From Comamonadaceae bacterium (GTDB lineage Bacteria > Pseudomonadota > Gammaproteobacteria > Burkholderiales > Burkholderiaceae_C): a stretch of 64,000 nt of DNA. A program made the position numbers and the translations under genes. Every line of letters starts with the position of its first letter. The first letter of the stretch is position 1. Below the pieces are notes generated by a model that saw only the letters and a program-made list of their open reading frames with translations, did no database searches and was not told the DNA's origin. Below, piece by piece: positions 7,775 to 16,469 of this stretch. Where the stretch lies: positions 1-64,000 of the forward strand of contig CANJPU010000022.1 of NCBI GenBank assembly GCA_947476285.1, written 5' to 3'.

Positions 7775-8776
7775 ATGAGAGAGAACATTTCCAACAGCCG
7801 TCGTCGCGTGCTCGCTTGCGCGAGCGCACTCGCACTAGCCGGAGTGCTGCCGTCTACCGCCATGGGCGCCGAGCAGGACTGGCCCACTCGCCCGGTGAAG
7901 ATTGTCATAGCGCAAGCCGCTGGGTCTTCCACCGACCTTCTTGCCCGCATCGTTGCGCCGAGGCTTGAAACTATCTGGAAACAGCCCGTCATCGTCGAGA
8001 ACAAACCCGGCGCCGGCGGCATGATCGGCACGGAATATACGATCGCATCCAAGGACGCCCATACGTTCCTGCTTGCGACGCAAAGCTCTTATCTGCCGAA
8101 GTTCACACGCAAAGATCTTCGGTACGACCCGTCGACGGACCTGATACCGGTCTACAGGATGATCGACCACCAGATAGTGGTGGTGACGAACGCCGAAACC
8201 GCAAAGCAGGCGAAGTCCTTCCTGGAACTGGTCAACCTTAGCAAGACGAAGGACTTCTTCTTTTCTGGCACCGGGCAAACGTCGGCTCTCAACATTACGA
8301 TGGCGTTGACGAGCAGACCTTACGGGATGAAGTACACGACGGTCGACTTCAACACCATCCCTGCGATGAACTTGGCTGTGCTACGCAATGACGCGCAATT
8401 GCTGGTGAATACATGGTCGTCCGTTCGTTCTCACTTCGATAGCGGCGCACTCGTGCCGATCCTGGCGGTCAGCAAGCAGCGCTACCCTGGGCTGCCGAAT
8501 GTACCTGCCATGGGCGAGTTGCCCGGGTTCAAGGGCTTTCTTCCGATCGTGTGGAACGGAATGGTGGCGCCAAAGGGCACTCCGCAGTACGCGATCGATC
8601 GATTCGCGCGCGACTTGGAGTTTGTGCTGCACAGCCCGGATGTAAAGAATCAGATCGAAATGCAGCTCAGTGGTTCGGTGCAGCAGTCTTCGCCAGCTGC
8701 TTTCGCGAAGCAACTTCGCGAGGAGGCTCAGGTGTGGCGGGACCTCTTCAAGACAATGAATGTCAAGCTCGAGTGA
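7775..8776 (+). CDS. Bug/TctC-family periplasmic solute-binding protein
   Basis: This 333-residue exported protein is of the tripartite tricarboxylate transporter receptor family, hugely expanded in Burkholderiales. An N-terminal RRR, a hydrophobic stretch and an AMGA cleavage site near residue 32 form a signal peptide. The mature part begins with the family pattern WPTRPVKIVIAQAAGSSTD, followed by VENKPGAGGMIG. A GAGGAG site lies 7 bases before the ATG. No tctA or tctB membrane genes are nearby, so it must use a transporter encoded elsewhere. Its place among CoA enzymes suggests it captures the carboxylate that the cluster degrades. Confidence 0.92.
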   Translation: MRENISNSRRRVLACASALALAGVLPSTAMGAEQDWPTRPVKIVIAQAAGSSTDLLARIVAPRLETIWKQPVIVENKPGAGGMIGTEYTIASKDAHTFLLATQSSYLPKFTRKDLRYDPSTDLIPVYRMIDHQIVVVTNAETAKQAKSFLELVNLSKTKDFFFSGTGQTSALNITMALTSRPYGMKYTTVDFNTIPAMNLAVLRNDAQLLVNTWSSVRSHFDSGALVPILAVSKQRYPGLPNVPAMGELPGFKGFLPIVWNGMVAPKGTPQYAIDRFARDLEFVLHSPDVKNQIEMQLSGSVQQSSPAAFAKQLREEAQVWRDLFKTMNVKLE

Positions 8777-8820
8777 TGGTTGCGAAGAAACTCGCTTCCC
8801 CGGTCGTTGAGGATGCAGTC

Positions 8821-10071
8821 ATGACGGTACAGGCCACTTCGTCCGCCCCTGCTGGAGCTCAGCGAAAGCGCGCGCTCGCGGGCATCCGCGTGCTCGCGGT
8901 CGAAGGATTCATCGCGGGTCCATATGCATCCATGTGGCTCGCGGACATGGGTGCAGAGGTGATCAAGATCGAAGAACCCAAGGCCGGCGACGCTGCGCGA
9001 TCCCTGCCCCCTATCAAGGACAGCGGCTCGGGCGAGCCGCGCAGCCTCACCCTCTTTCGCGCTAACCGAAACAAGAAAAGCGTCACGCTGGACTTGAAGC
9101 ACCCGGAAGGTGTCGCGATCTTCGAGAAGCTTGTTGCGCAGTCGGATGTAGTGCTCGAAAACCTCCGCTCCGATGCATTCGACAAGCTGGGGCTTACCTA
9201 TGAACGGCTCGCGGCAATTAACCCTCGGATCATTTACACGTCGATTTCTGGCTTCGGTCACCAGGATCTCATGCCGGGACCCTACACTGATCGGCCCGCG
9301 TTCGATGTGGTGGCGCAGGCCATGGCAGGGCTCATGGGCCGCCCCGAAGGTGCTGAGGAAGGCCCGGTATACGTAGGCTTTCCGCTTTCCGATTTATATG
9401 CCAGCACGGTGGCGGTGTGCGGGACGCTGCAGGCCCTCTTCCAGCGTACCGTGACAGGTGAAGGCCAGCGTGTCGACATCGCAATGTATGACTCGTCGCT
9501 TGTTCTGAACGAACTCGCACTCGTAATGGAGAACGCTACAGGTGTCGCTGCAAAGCCGGGCCTTCATGCATTGACGGCCCCCTTCGGCTCCTTCAAGGGC
9601 CGCGACGGCTGCATCTCCATCGCAATTCTGGGCGAGCGCGTATGGCACAAGTTCTGCACTGCTATCGATCGCATGGATCTCGCGTCAGACCCGGAATTGC
9701 AAAATGGCATCGATCGACATCGCCACTCCGCGAAGCTGCGCGAGATTATCGAAACCTGGCTGCAAGTTCGCTCCAGCGACGAGGCAGTCAAGCGGTTCCT
9801 CGAATTCGGAGTGCCAGCCGCACCGGTACAGGGCGTGCGCGAAATAACAGCGTGTCCGCAGGTGAAAGCGCGGGACATGATCCTAACAATCCAGGACAGC
9901 GCTTGGGGGAAGGTCAAAGTCGTGGGGCAGCCCATCAAAACCTCCGGCTCACCGCCGGCAGAAGCCAGGGCTCCGCCCGCGCTTGGGGAGCATGGGCGTG
10001 ACCTGCTCAAGGCGCTGGCGCAAGTGGATGATTTTGACTTCGACCGCCTGCGCAGCAATGGGGTGGTATGA
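8821..10071 (+). CDS. family III CoA-transferase (CaiB/BaiF type)
   Basis: This 416-residue family III CoA-transferase moves CoA between an acyl-CoA and a free carboxylate. The N-terminus has the family opener ALAGIRVLAVEGFIAGPYA. D224 in VDIAMYDSS matches the aspartate that forms the acyl-anhydride intermediate in formyl-CoA transferase. The start at 8821 is preferred because GAGG lies 8 bases upstream; an earlier ATG at 8776 overlaps the previous stop by one base and is the alternative. A second, unrelated CoA-transferase in the same cluster suggests separate activation and acyl-exchange steps. Confidence 0.92.
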   Translation: MTVQATSSAPAGAQRKRALAGIRVLAVEGFIAGPYASMWLADMGAEVIKIEEPKAGDAARSLPPIKDSGSGEPRSLTLFRANRNKKSVTLDLKHPEGVAIFEKLVAQSDVVLENLRSDAFDKLGLTYERLAAINPRIIYTSISGFGHQDLMPGPYTDRPAFDVVAQAMAGLMGRPEGAEEGPVYVGFPLSDLYASTVAVCGTLQALFQRTVTGEGQRVDIAMYDSSLVLNELALVMENATGVAAKPGLHALTAPFGSFKGRDGCISIAILGERVWHKFCTAIDRMDLASDPELQNGIDRHRHSAKLREIIETWLQVRSSDEAVKRFLEFGVPAAPVQGVREITACPQVKARDMILTIQDSAWGKVKVVGQPIKTSGSPPAEARAPPALGEHGRDLLKALAQVDDFDFDRLRSNGVV

Positions 10072-10226
10072 CGGCCCGAATGGGTCTGCGCAAAATGTTC
10101 GAGATTTGGCACTGCATGGTTAGCGGACCCGGCCGGACTGACCGCTAGTGGGGGAACACGCGCAAGAGTGCCCGCAGTTCAAGTGTCGACTCTCATGCCA
10201 AGGAGACGCGGTACGTAGAATCCCAT

Positions 10227-11069
10227 ATGGTTTCCCGCGAAAGTCTGTCTTCCGCCCTTGAAATAAAGGGCACGCCCCGTGTTGCCTCTGCTGCTTTTGC
10301 TTCCACCCTGGCCCATGGCCTGGACGTGATGGCCGCCCTGGAGCCGGACGGCGCGGGAATATCGAATTCTCGGTTGGCCGCAAAGCTCGGGATGCCACGC
10401 TCAATGGTCTCTCGACTGTGCAGCACTCTCGTGCAACTAGGCTACTTGAGCAAAGGTTCTGACGGACTGTTCAGACCGGCGGCACGAACCCTCGCCTTGG
10501 CCTATCCCATGCTCTCGGGCCTACCCCAGCGGCATCATGCATGGCATCTCATGAACGAATTTGCCACGACATGGAAAGTGAACGTTTCTATGACAATGCT
10601 TGCCGGCACTTATCTAATCAACCTTCTCGCAGTGCAGCATGAAAGGCAGCGCCCGGCTCTTCCGCCCGAAGTGGGCAAGATGGCTCCCGTTGAGATTTCT
10701 GTGGCTGGATACTGCCTGCTGGCGATGTTGCCAATCGAACAACGGCGTTCGTTTGAACGGCAGGCTGCGCTTGAACGGCCGACCAGCTGGGATAAGCACA
10801 AGGACGACGTAGGGCACTCGATGGCGCATGCTCGTTCTCGCGGCTATTGCGTATCGACCGGAGGTCCGGGTGCAACCGTCGCGACGGCGGCCTCACCCTT
10901 GGGAATTACATCTGAGGGGTATTTTCTTGCACTCAGCTCTAGTTTCTCAAGCCAGCGCTCCACGGCAGCAGAACTCGAAAGTGAATTCGGCCCCAAAGTA
11001 GCCGCCCTCGCACGAGAGATTCGTCGTCATGATTTAACGCTCTCCCTATCGTTTGGTGGTGAATCTTGA
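10227..11069 (+). CDS. IclR-family transcriptional regulator
   Basis: This 280-residue protein has an N-terminal winged helix (about residues 28-85; KLGMPRSMVSRLCSTLVQLG is the recognition region) and a C-terminal ligand-binding domain typical of IclR regulators. It lies 155 bases downstream of the CoA-transferase on the same strand, so it may be co-transcribed or have its own promoter. IclR proteins commonly control the neighbouring catabolic genes in response to an aromatic or short-chain acid, the likely role here. The effector cannot be told from sequence. Confidence 0.9.
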   Translation: MVSRESLSSALEIKGTPRVASAAFASTLAHGLDVMAALEPDGAGISNSRLAAKLGMPRSMVSRLCSTLVQLGYLSKGSDGLFRPAARTLALAYPMLSGLPQRHHAWHLMNEFATTWKVNVSMTMLAGTYLINLLAVQHERQRPALPPEVGKMAPVEISVAGYCLLAMLPIEQRRSFERQAALERPTSWDKHKDDVGHSMAHARSRGYCVSTGGPGATVATAASPLGITSEGYFLALSSSFSSQRSTAAELESEFGPKVAALAREIRRHDLTLSLSFGGES

Positions 11070-11430
11070 GACGGTTGGGCCGAATGTTCATTCGCCCTGC
11101 GGCAGAGCAACATCCGAGCGCGTTCATGTTTAAGGCCAAGTCTCGCGCCCAGGTATCGAAAAGCCAACATTGTCGCTAGTGAGCAATGTCACCTCCTCCG
11201 CCCATTCTGTTCGGGCGCGTCTCAATCCACTATAAGTCAACGTTTACGTGGGTTAGGTTATGAGAACGCCGCTGCTCATTTTGCTGTAGTGCGGCAATCG
11301 TTTGTCAGCGATTGGTGCAGTGCAGCTCTAAGGTTCTTCCCCGTGAAATTTTGGCTTTTGCCATTTATGAACTGAACTCGGACTGACACAATTTTTAGGC
11401 GGCGTGGACCGGCTTTAGCTGAGCTTGAAA
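11070..11430. other. intergenic stretch without a recognisable gene
   Basis: About 360 bases between the IclR gene and the rpsT terminator. Base composition is more AT-rich than the surrounding core genes. A minus-strand frame crosses it, but its translation matches nothing I know. This is probably the right-hand boundary of the DNA inserted between argD and rpsT. Confidence 0.4.
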
Positions 11431-11462
11431 GCAAAAAAGCCGTCTTGCGACGGCTTTTTTGC
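11431..11462 (-). terminator. intrinsic terminator of rpsT (bidirectional form)
   Basis: A perfect 14-bp stem (GCAAAAAAGCCGTC/GACGGCTTTTTTGC) encloses the loop TTGC. The A-run and T-run are on opposite sides, so it works as a classical rho-independent terminator in either direction. It lies 73 bases past the rpsT stop and would also stop plus-strand readthrough from the catabolic cluster. Confidence 0.9.
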
Positions 11463-11534
11463 TTTTGCTGGCAGCGCACCCGGTTCAAACGGCGCAATCC
11501 TGGGGGCAGGACTGCGGGCTGTTTGCCTGAATGG

Positions 11535-11843
11535 TCAGGCGGCGGCGGTTGCGGTGGCCAAGGCCTTGACCTTGGCGGACAGGCGGCTCTTGTCGCGAGC
11601 GGCCTTGTTTTTGTGGAAAATCTGCTTGTCAGCGACCATGTCCACCACGCTTTGCGCCTTGGCGAAAGCTTCGGCGGCCTTGGTCTTGTCGCCGGCGGCA
11701 ACCGCCTTCTCGACGTTCTTCACAGCAGTGCGATACTTTGAGCGCAGCGACGTGTTGGCTGCATTGAGCTTGACGTCTTGGCGAGCGCGTTTACGGCCCG
11801 ACGCCAGGCGCGGGTTCTTCTTCTTGGGTTTGGCTGATGCCAT
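11535..11843 (-). CDS. rpsT: 30S ribosomal protein S20
   Basis: This 102-residue basic protein begins [19 protein letters not shown], the usual S20 opening, and continues with helices rich in Lys, Arg and Ala. It binds 16S rRNA early in assembly of the small subunit. The start at 11843 has an AAGGA site nearby; an upstream ATG in frame (11891) would give a non-conserved extension inside the promoter and is rejected. It is a single-gene unit with its own -10 box and terminator, divergent from murJ as is common in betaproteobacteria. Confidence 0.97.
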   Translation of the reverse strand: MASAKPKKKNPRLASGRKRARQDVKLNAANTSLRSKYRTAVKNVEKAVAAGDKTKAAEAFAKAQSVVDMVADKQIFHKNKAARDKSRLSAKVKALATATAAA

Positions 11844-11889
11844 GGTAATGTTCCTTCGGTGTCTGAGGATGATGCCAGCAAAGCCTTCC

Positions 11890-11895
11890 ATTATA
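11890..11895 (-). promoter_or_regulatory. rpsT promoter, perfect -10 box
   Basis: On the minus strand a perfect TATAAT lies 46 bases upstream of the rpsT ATG. The -35 region at 16-17 bases spacing (around GAGAGC) is poor, so only the -10 is convincing. The position gives a leader of roughly 40 bases, normal for a ribosomal protein gene. Confidence 0.6.
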
Positions 11896-11963
11896 GGCGC
11901 ATGTCTTGTCGGCGCTCTCCAGGCCGCTGCGGGCCGACTTCAAGGCGGGCTACACTCGCGCCG

Positions 11964-13529
11964 GTGAGTCTTTTCAAAGCTGCATCCACCGTCTCCTTGC
12001 TGACACTGGCTTCCCGCATCACCGGGCTGGTGCGTGATCTGCTCATGGCGGCCACTTTTGGCGCCTCCGGGCTGACCGATGCCTTCAATGTGGCGTTTCG
12101 CATTCCCAATTTGTTCCGGCGCCTGTTTGGCGAGGGCGCGTTCAGCCAGGCCTTTGTGCCCGCGCTGGCGCACACCAAGGAGCGCGATGGCGAGGCTGCC
12201 ACCCACCGATTGATCGACAGCGTGGCCACGGTGCTGGCCTGGGCCTTGCTGATCACCTGTGTGCTGGGCGTGGCTGGCTCACCCATTTTGGTGTGGGCGC
12301 TGGCGAGCGGGCTTAAGCAGCAGCCACAGAACTTCGAAGCCACCGTGCTGATGACACGCTGGATGTTCCCCTACATCGGCTTCATGTCCATGGTGGCGCT
12401 GTCGGCCGGTGTGCTCAACACCTGGAAGCGCTTTGCGGTGCCAGCGATGACACCGGTGCTGCTCAATCTGGCCATGATCGCGGCGGCCTGGTGGGGTGCG
12501 CCCTGGTTCGGCGCCATGGGCGTGCAGCCCATCTACGCAATGGCCGGCGGCGTGATGCTGGGCGGCTTCCTGCAACTGGCGGTGCAAATCCCGGTGCTGT
12601 GGCGTCTGGGCCTGTTGCCGCGCATAGGCCTGGGCTGGTCGCGTCTGCGTGAGGCATGGAGCGATCCGGGCACGCGGCAGGTGGCACGCATGATGTTGCC
12701 GGCATTGCTGGGTGTGGGCGTCGCCCATGTGTCCATCCTCATCAACACGCAAATCGCCTCGTGGCTCGCACCGGGCAGTGTCACCTGGCTGAGCTATGCC
12801 GACCGCCTGATGGAGTTTCCCACCGCCATGCTGGGCGTGGCGCTGGGTGTGGTGCTGATGCCTCAGTTGGCGTCCGCCAAGGCCGCCAATGACTCGATTC
12901 GTTATTCGGCCATGCTGGACTGGGGCCTGCGTCTGGTGGTGTTGCTGGCGGTGCCATCGGCAGTGGCCTTGCTGGTGTTTGCCAAACCGTTGGTGGCAAC
13001 CTTGTTCCACTACGGTGCCTTCACGGACAGCGATGTGTCGCAGGTGGCGGCGGCGCTGGCCGGCTATGGCGCGGGGCTGGTGGGCTTGGTGGCCATAAAA
13101 GTCCTGGCGCCGGGCTTTTACGCCAGCCAGGACATCCGCACCCCGGTTCGCATAGCCATCGTGGTGCTTGTCATCACCCAGTTGCTCAACATCGCGCTGG
13201 TGCCGCTGCTGCAGCACGCTGGCCTGGCCTTGTCCATCGGTCTGGGCGCGATGATCAACGCCGTCTGGTTGCTGCTGGGGCTGATGCGACGCGGCAGTTA
13301 CCAGCCCGGGCCAGGCTGGGGCGTGTTCGTGCTGCAGGTGCTGGCCGCAAGCACGCTTCTTACCGTGTTCCTGATGTGGGGAGCGCTCAGTTTCCCGTGG
13401 CTTGCGATGCGAGCCCAGCCGCTGGCACGCGCCGGTCTGATGGCGCTGATGATGTTCGGCTGCGCAGCGGTGTATTTCGGCGCGCTGTGGGCAGCGGGCT
13501 TGAAACTGCGGCAGTTCATTGCGCGCTGA
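11964..13529 (+). CDS. murJ: lipid II flippase MurJ
   Basis: MurJ moves lipid-linked peptidoglycan precursors across the inner membrane. The 521-residue protein is almost wholly hydrophobic, consistent with 14 membrane segments. It carries the family's early motifs SRITGLVRDLLMAATFG, TDAFNVAFRIPNLFRRLFGEGAFSQAF and the later NTQIASWL. The start is a GTG at 11964 that yields VSLFKAASTVS, matching the usual MurJ N-terminus; the upstream ATG frame overlaps the rpsT promoter and is not conserved. It is divergent from rpsT. Confidence 0.95.
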   Translation: MSLFKAASTVSLLTLASRITGLVRDLLMAATFGASGLTDAFNVAFRIPNLFRRLFGEGAFSQAFVPALAHTKERDGEAATHRLIDSVATVLAWALLITCVLGVAGSPILVWALASGLKQQPQNFEATVLMTRWMFPYIGFMSMVALSAGVLNTWKRFAVPAMTPVLLNLAMIAAAWWGAPWFGAMGVQPIYAMAGGVMLGGFLQLAVQIPVLWRLGLLPRIGLGWSRLREAWSDPGTRQVARMMLPALLGVGVAHVSILINTQIASWLAPGSVTWLSYADRLMEFPTAMLGVALGVVLMPQLASAKAANDSIRYSAMLDWGLRLVVLLAVPSAVALLVFAKPLVATLFHYGAFTDSDVSQVAAALAGYGAGLVGLVAIKVLAPGFYASQDIRTPVRIAIVVLVITQLLNIALVPLLQHAGLALSIGLGAMINAVWLLLGLMRRGSYQPGPGWGVFVLQVLAASTLLTVFLMWGALSFPWLAMRAQPLARAGLMALMMFGCAAVYFGALWAAGLKLRQFIAR

Positions 13530-13588
13530 TTGACAAGCCTCCAAGGGCTTGACCGGAGCGAGCCCGTCCATTACAAAGACAAGAACCC

Positions 13589-14440
13589 ATGCTGCTCAAC
13601 CTGATCGCTCCAACGCCGCTTGAGTATTTCAGCTCGCTCACCTTGAGCGATGAACACTTTCCGTTGCTGGAAGCGGCAGTCAGCATCGCCCAGGATGAAT
13701 ACCCCGAACTCGACGTGCAGCAGGTGTTGGGCGATGTGGATCAGTTGCTCGCACGCCTCAAACGCAGGCTGCCGGCCGATGCAGTGCCGCTGCACAGGCT
13801 GCGCCTTCTGAACCAGTTCTTCTTTCACGACCTGAGTTTTGGCGGCAACATCAACGACTACGGCGATCCCGACAACAGCCATGTCAATGTGGTGCTGCAC
13901 ACGCGGCGAGGCAATCAGATCACGCTGGCAGTGCTGTGGATCGAGCTGGCCCAGGGCCTGGGTCTGCAGGCGCAGGGCATTTGCTTTCCCGGCCACTTCA
14001 TGGTCAAGGTCAACCTGCCAAAGGGGCAGGTGGTGATAGATCCCTTCAGCGGTCAGTCGCTTTCACGCGAAGACCTGGCCGAGCGGCTCGAACCCTACAA
14101 GCGCCGTAGCGGGCTGGTCGATGATTTCGACGTGCCGCTGGGGCTGTATCTGCAGGCCGCGCCGGCGCGCGACATCATTGCCCGCATGCTGCGCAACCTC
14201 AAGGAAATCCACCGTGCCCAGGAAGACTGGCAGCGCATGATCGCGGTACAGAACCGCCTGATCGTGCTGATGCCCCAGGCCTGGGGCGAATACCGCGACA
14301 GGGGGCTTGCCTATGCAGAGCATGGCAAGGCGACCCTCGCGATGGTTGACCTCGACACCTATCTGCGGCATGCCCAGGACGAGTTGGACATCGATGCGAT
14401 CTCAGAGCGTTTGCGGCAGTTGCGACGCGGGCGGCACTGA
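13589..14440 (+). CDS. sirB1: SirB1-family protein (transglutaminase-like plus TPR)
   Basis: This 283-residue protein is of the SirB1/YchA family. The N-terminal two thirds is a transglutaminase-like domain with FFFHDLSFGGNINDY at about 77-91, and GHFMVKV at about 135-141 contributes the family histidine. The last 80 residues contain tetratricopeptide-like helices (QEDWQRMIAVQNRLIVL.P). Its biochemical role is poorly known in any organism. It lies 59 bases after murJ on the same strand and may be co-transcribed. Family assignment is firm; function is not. Confidence 0.85.
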   Translation: MLLNLIAPTPLEYFSSLTLSDEHFPLLEAAVSIAQDEYPELDVQQVLGDVDQLLARLKRRLPADAVPLHRLRLLNQFFFHDLSFGGNINDYGDPDNSHVNVVLHTRRGNQITLAVLWIELAQGLGLQAQGICFPGHFMVKVNLPKGQVVIDPFSGQSLSREDLAERLEPYKRRSGLVDDFDVPLGLYLQAAPARDIIARMLRNLKEIHRAQEDWQRMIAVQNRLIVLMPQAWGEYRDRGLAYAEHGKATLAMVDLDTYLRHAQDELDIDAISERLRQLRRGRH

Positions 14441-14448
14441 AGGTATTT

Positions 14449-15222
14449 TCACACCGGGGCCAGCAGTTTCGATGTGTCGCGTGCCCTGTGTGCTTTGCCT
14501 GCTTGAGCTTGATCGGGCTTGGCCGCCAGAAGCTGAGTGAAGTGAACGGGTTGTTGGCCCGCAGATGGCTCTCGCACCAGCAGCTCCACCGAAGGCGGCA
14601 TCAAGGGTTGCTTGGAGGGCAACAAGACGCGGTGGTGTTCGGCGTTGCTTGGATCTTCGCTGAGAGACCCACCGAGTCGGGACGCGATTCTCGTCATCGG
14701 ACCGACATGGTGAGGATTGACCTTGCCGGTCAACGCCTCGTGGCCTTGGCTCGCCGCAAGTGCCAATATCTCGCGGACCAGAGCCCGCCCTATCCCTTGT
14801 TCGCGAATACTCGGGTGAACAAAAACGAAGGCGGGATTAGCCGATGCTTGGTGCAAAGTCCGGGCGGTGGACGGGGCCCCGTGGTCCATACTCAAGTCTT
14901 TAGAGCCGTACGTGGCGTATCCCGGCAGCATGCCCAAGCTGGTTTGTGCCACCAGCGTGGCGTTCTCGAATAGCTCCTGCACTTTGCGCACATGCTGGTC
15001 CAACTCATGAAGCTGATCAAACCGCAAGTTTTTGAATTCCGATCCGTACAGGCTCCAGATTTCCTGAACATCGGCTTTTGTGCGCGCGAGGGGCCGCACG
15101 ACAAATTTCATGCCTTCCGTGGTTAGGAATGCCTTCGTCGGCAGGTCTAGGGACTGTGGCCGCAACGATTGGATGGAACTCAATATTTCCTCGACGAACT
15201 CACCGGATCTTCTAAATGGCAT
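14449..15222 (-). CDS. GNAT-like acetyltransferase domain protein, accessory
   Basis: This is a 257-residue soluble protein. FVFVHPSIREQGIGRALVRE at about 130-150 is a GNAT motif A, with the Q/R-x-x-G-x-G/A acetyl-CoA loop. The N-terminal 80 residues contain a charged region around VRKVQELFENATLVAQTS, and the last 50 residues are Gln/Ala-rich and look disordered. The upstream DNA is strongly AT-rich and the coding DNA less GC-rich than its neighbours, which suggests transfer. It is convergent with sirB1, only 8 bases apart. No substrate can be proposed. Confidence 0.6.
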   Translation of the reverse strand: MPFRRSGEFVEEILSSIQSLRPQSLDLPTKAFLTTEGMKFVVRPLARTKADVQEIWSLYGSEFKNLRFDQLHELDQHVRKVQELFENATLVAQTSLGMLPGYATYGSKDLSMDHGAPSTARTLHQASANPAFVFVHPSIREQGIGRALVREILALAASQGHEALTGKVNPHHVGPMTRIASRLGGSLSEDPSNAEHHRVLLPSKQPLMPPSVELLVREPSAGQQPVHFTQLLAAKPDQAQAGKAHRARDTSKLLAPV

Positions 15223-15262
15223 ATTTGAAACCTAAAGAAAATTTTAAACAGGAACTATTTTC

Positions 15263-16459
15263 TCATATAAATCGACGTGAGTTTCCGCGGTTTGTCCAGG
15301 TCAATCCCAACAGCGCCACTACCGCCAGCATCGCCCCCGCCAAGAAAGTCGTGGCGGCACCGAACTGATCCCACAGCAACCCGGCCAGCCCGCTGGCGAT
15401 CAACATCGCCAGGCCGCTTATCAGGTTGAAGAACCCAAAGGCAGTACCGAGCAGATCGGCCGGCGCGGTATCGGCCACCATGGTGGCAAGCAGGCCCTGG
15501 GTGATGGCCAGGTGCAGGCCCCACAGGGCGATGCCGCCCCACAGCGCGGCGCCCTGGTTGCCCGCGGCCAGTAGCAGATCAGCGGCGATCAGCACCGCCA
15601 GGCCCCAACCCAAGAGGCGAGGGTGGCTGAGTTTGTCCGAGAGCTTGCCAAACGGATAAGCGCCCACGGAGTACACGATGTTCATCGCAATCAACACCAG
15701 CGGCGTCCAGGCCATCGCCAACCCGCCTTGCTGGGCGCGCAAGACCAGAAAGGCTTCGCTAAAGCGCGCGAGTGTGAACACCGCACCCACCCCCACCACC
15801 CACCAGTAGGCTTTCCCCAGGCGACTCAGGTTGACGCGACTGATGGGATTGACCGGCCGGCTGGTGGATGCGGGTGCATCTTCGCGTATGCCCACGATGA
15901 GCAAACCCACCGACAACAGGGCGGGGATTACTGCCACCCAGAACACCGCGCGGAAATCATTGGCCCACAGCAGCATCAAACCGATGGCCAGCACCGGCCC
16001 CAGAAACGCTCCCACTGTGTCCAGCGATTGGCGCAGGCCAAATGCCGCACCGCGCATGGAAGGCGGTGCGATGTCGGCAACCAGTGCATCGCGCGGGGCA
16101 CCGCGTATGCCCTTGCCCACCCGATCGATCAGCCGCGCCGTGAGCACCATGCCCACGCTTGTGGCCAGTGCGAACAGAGGCTTGGACAAGGCGCCCATTC
16201 CGTAGCCCAGCACTGCCAGTGGTTTGCGCTTGCCCCAGTAGTCGCTGAGCGCACCCGAGAACACCTTGACCATCAAGGCGGTGGCCTCTGCCATGCCTTC
16301 GATGATGCCCACCACCAGCACGCTCATGCCCAGAGTGGTGACCATGAAGACTGGCAGCAGGCTGTGGATCATCTCGGACGAAATGTCCATCAGCAGGCTG
16401 ACAAAGCCCAGCACCCAAATGCCCGCAGGCATTTTCGGTGCAGCCTGGGGCGGATTCAT
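15263..16459 (-). CDS. major facilitator superfamily transporter
   Basis: This 398-residue integral membrane protein has about 12 hydrophobic segments. The loop after the second helix, GALSDYWGKRKPLAV, is the MFS A-motif (G-x-x-x-D-x-x-G-R/K). DRVGKGIRGAPRDALVAD near residue 100-120 is a second conserved loop shared by a subfamily often found in proteobacteria. The ATG lies 10 bases after the purM stop, so the two are likely co-transcribed. Substrate is unknown. Confidence 0.85.
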   Translation of the reverse strand: MNPPQAAPKMPAGIWVLGFVSLLMDISSEMIHSLLPVFMVTTLGMSVLVVGIIEGMAEATALMVKVFSGALSDYWGKRKPLAVLGYGMGALSKPLFALATSVGMVLTARLIDRVGKGIRGAPRDALVADIAPPSMRGAAFGLRQSLDTVGAFLGPVLAIGLMLLWANDFRAVFWVAVIPALLSVGLLIVGIREDAPASTSRPVNPISRVNLSRLGKAYWWVVGVGAVFTLARFSEAFLVLRAQQGGLAMAWTPLVLIAMNIVYSVGAYPFGKLSDKLSHPRLLGWGLAVLIAADLLLAAGNQGAALWGGIALWGLHLAITQGLLATMVADTAPADLLGTAFGFFNLISGLAMLIASGLAGLLWDQFGAATTFLAGAMLAVVALLGLTWTNRGNSRRFI

Positions 16460-16469
16460 CGAAGCGTGC

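Noticed and set aside
11330-11420. Possible IS256-type end near CTGACACAATTTTTAGG and a short frame beginning MAKAKIS
   Set aside because: The resemblance to a mobile-element terminus is vague, no matching second end or transposase frame was seen, and I cannot verify it without a search.
11276-11701. 141-codon minus-strand frame over the rpsT terminator
   Set aside because: It crosses a perfect terminator and the end of rpsT, and its translation matches no family.
12279-13571. 430-codon frame antisense to murJ
   Set aside because: Its His/Gln-rich content is the usual shadow of a GC-rich membrane-protein gene read backwards.
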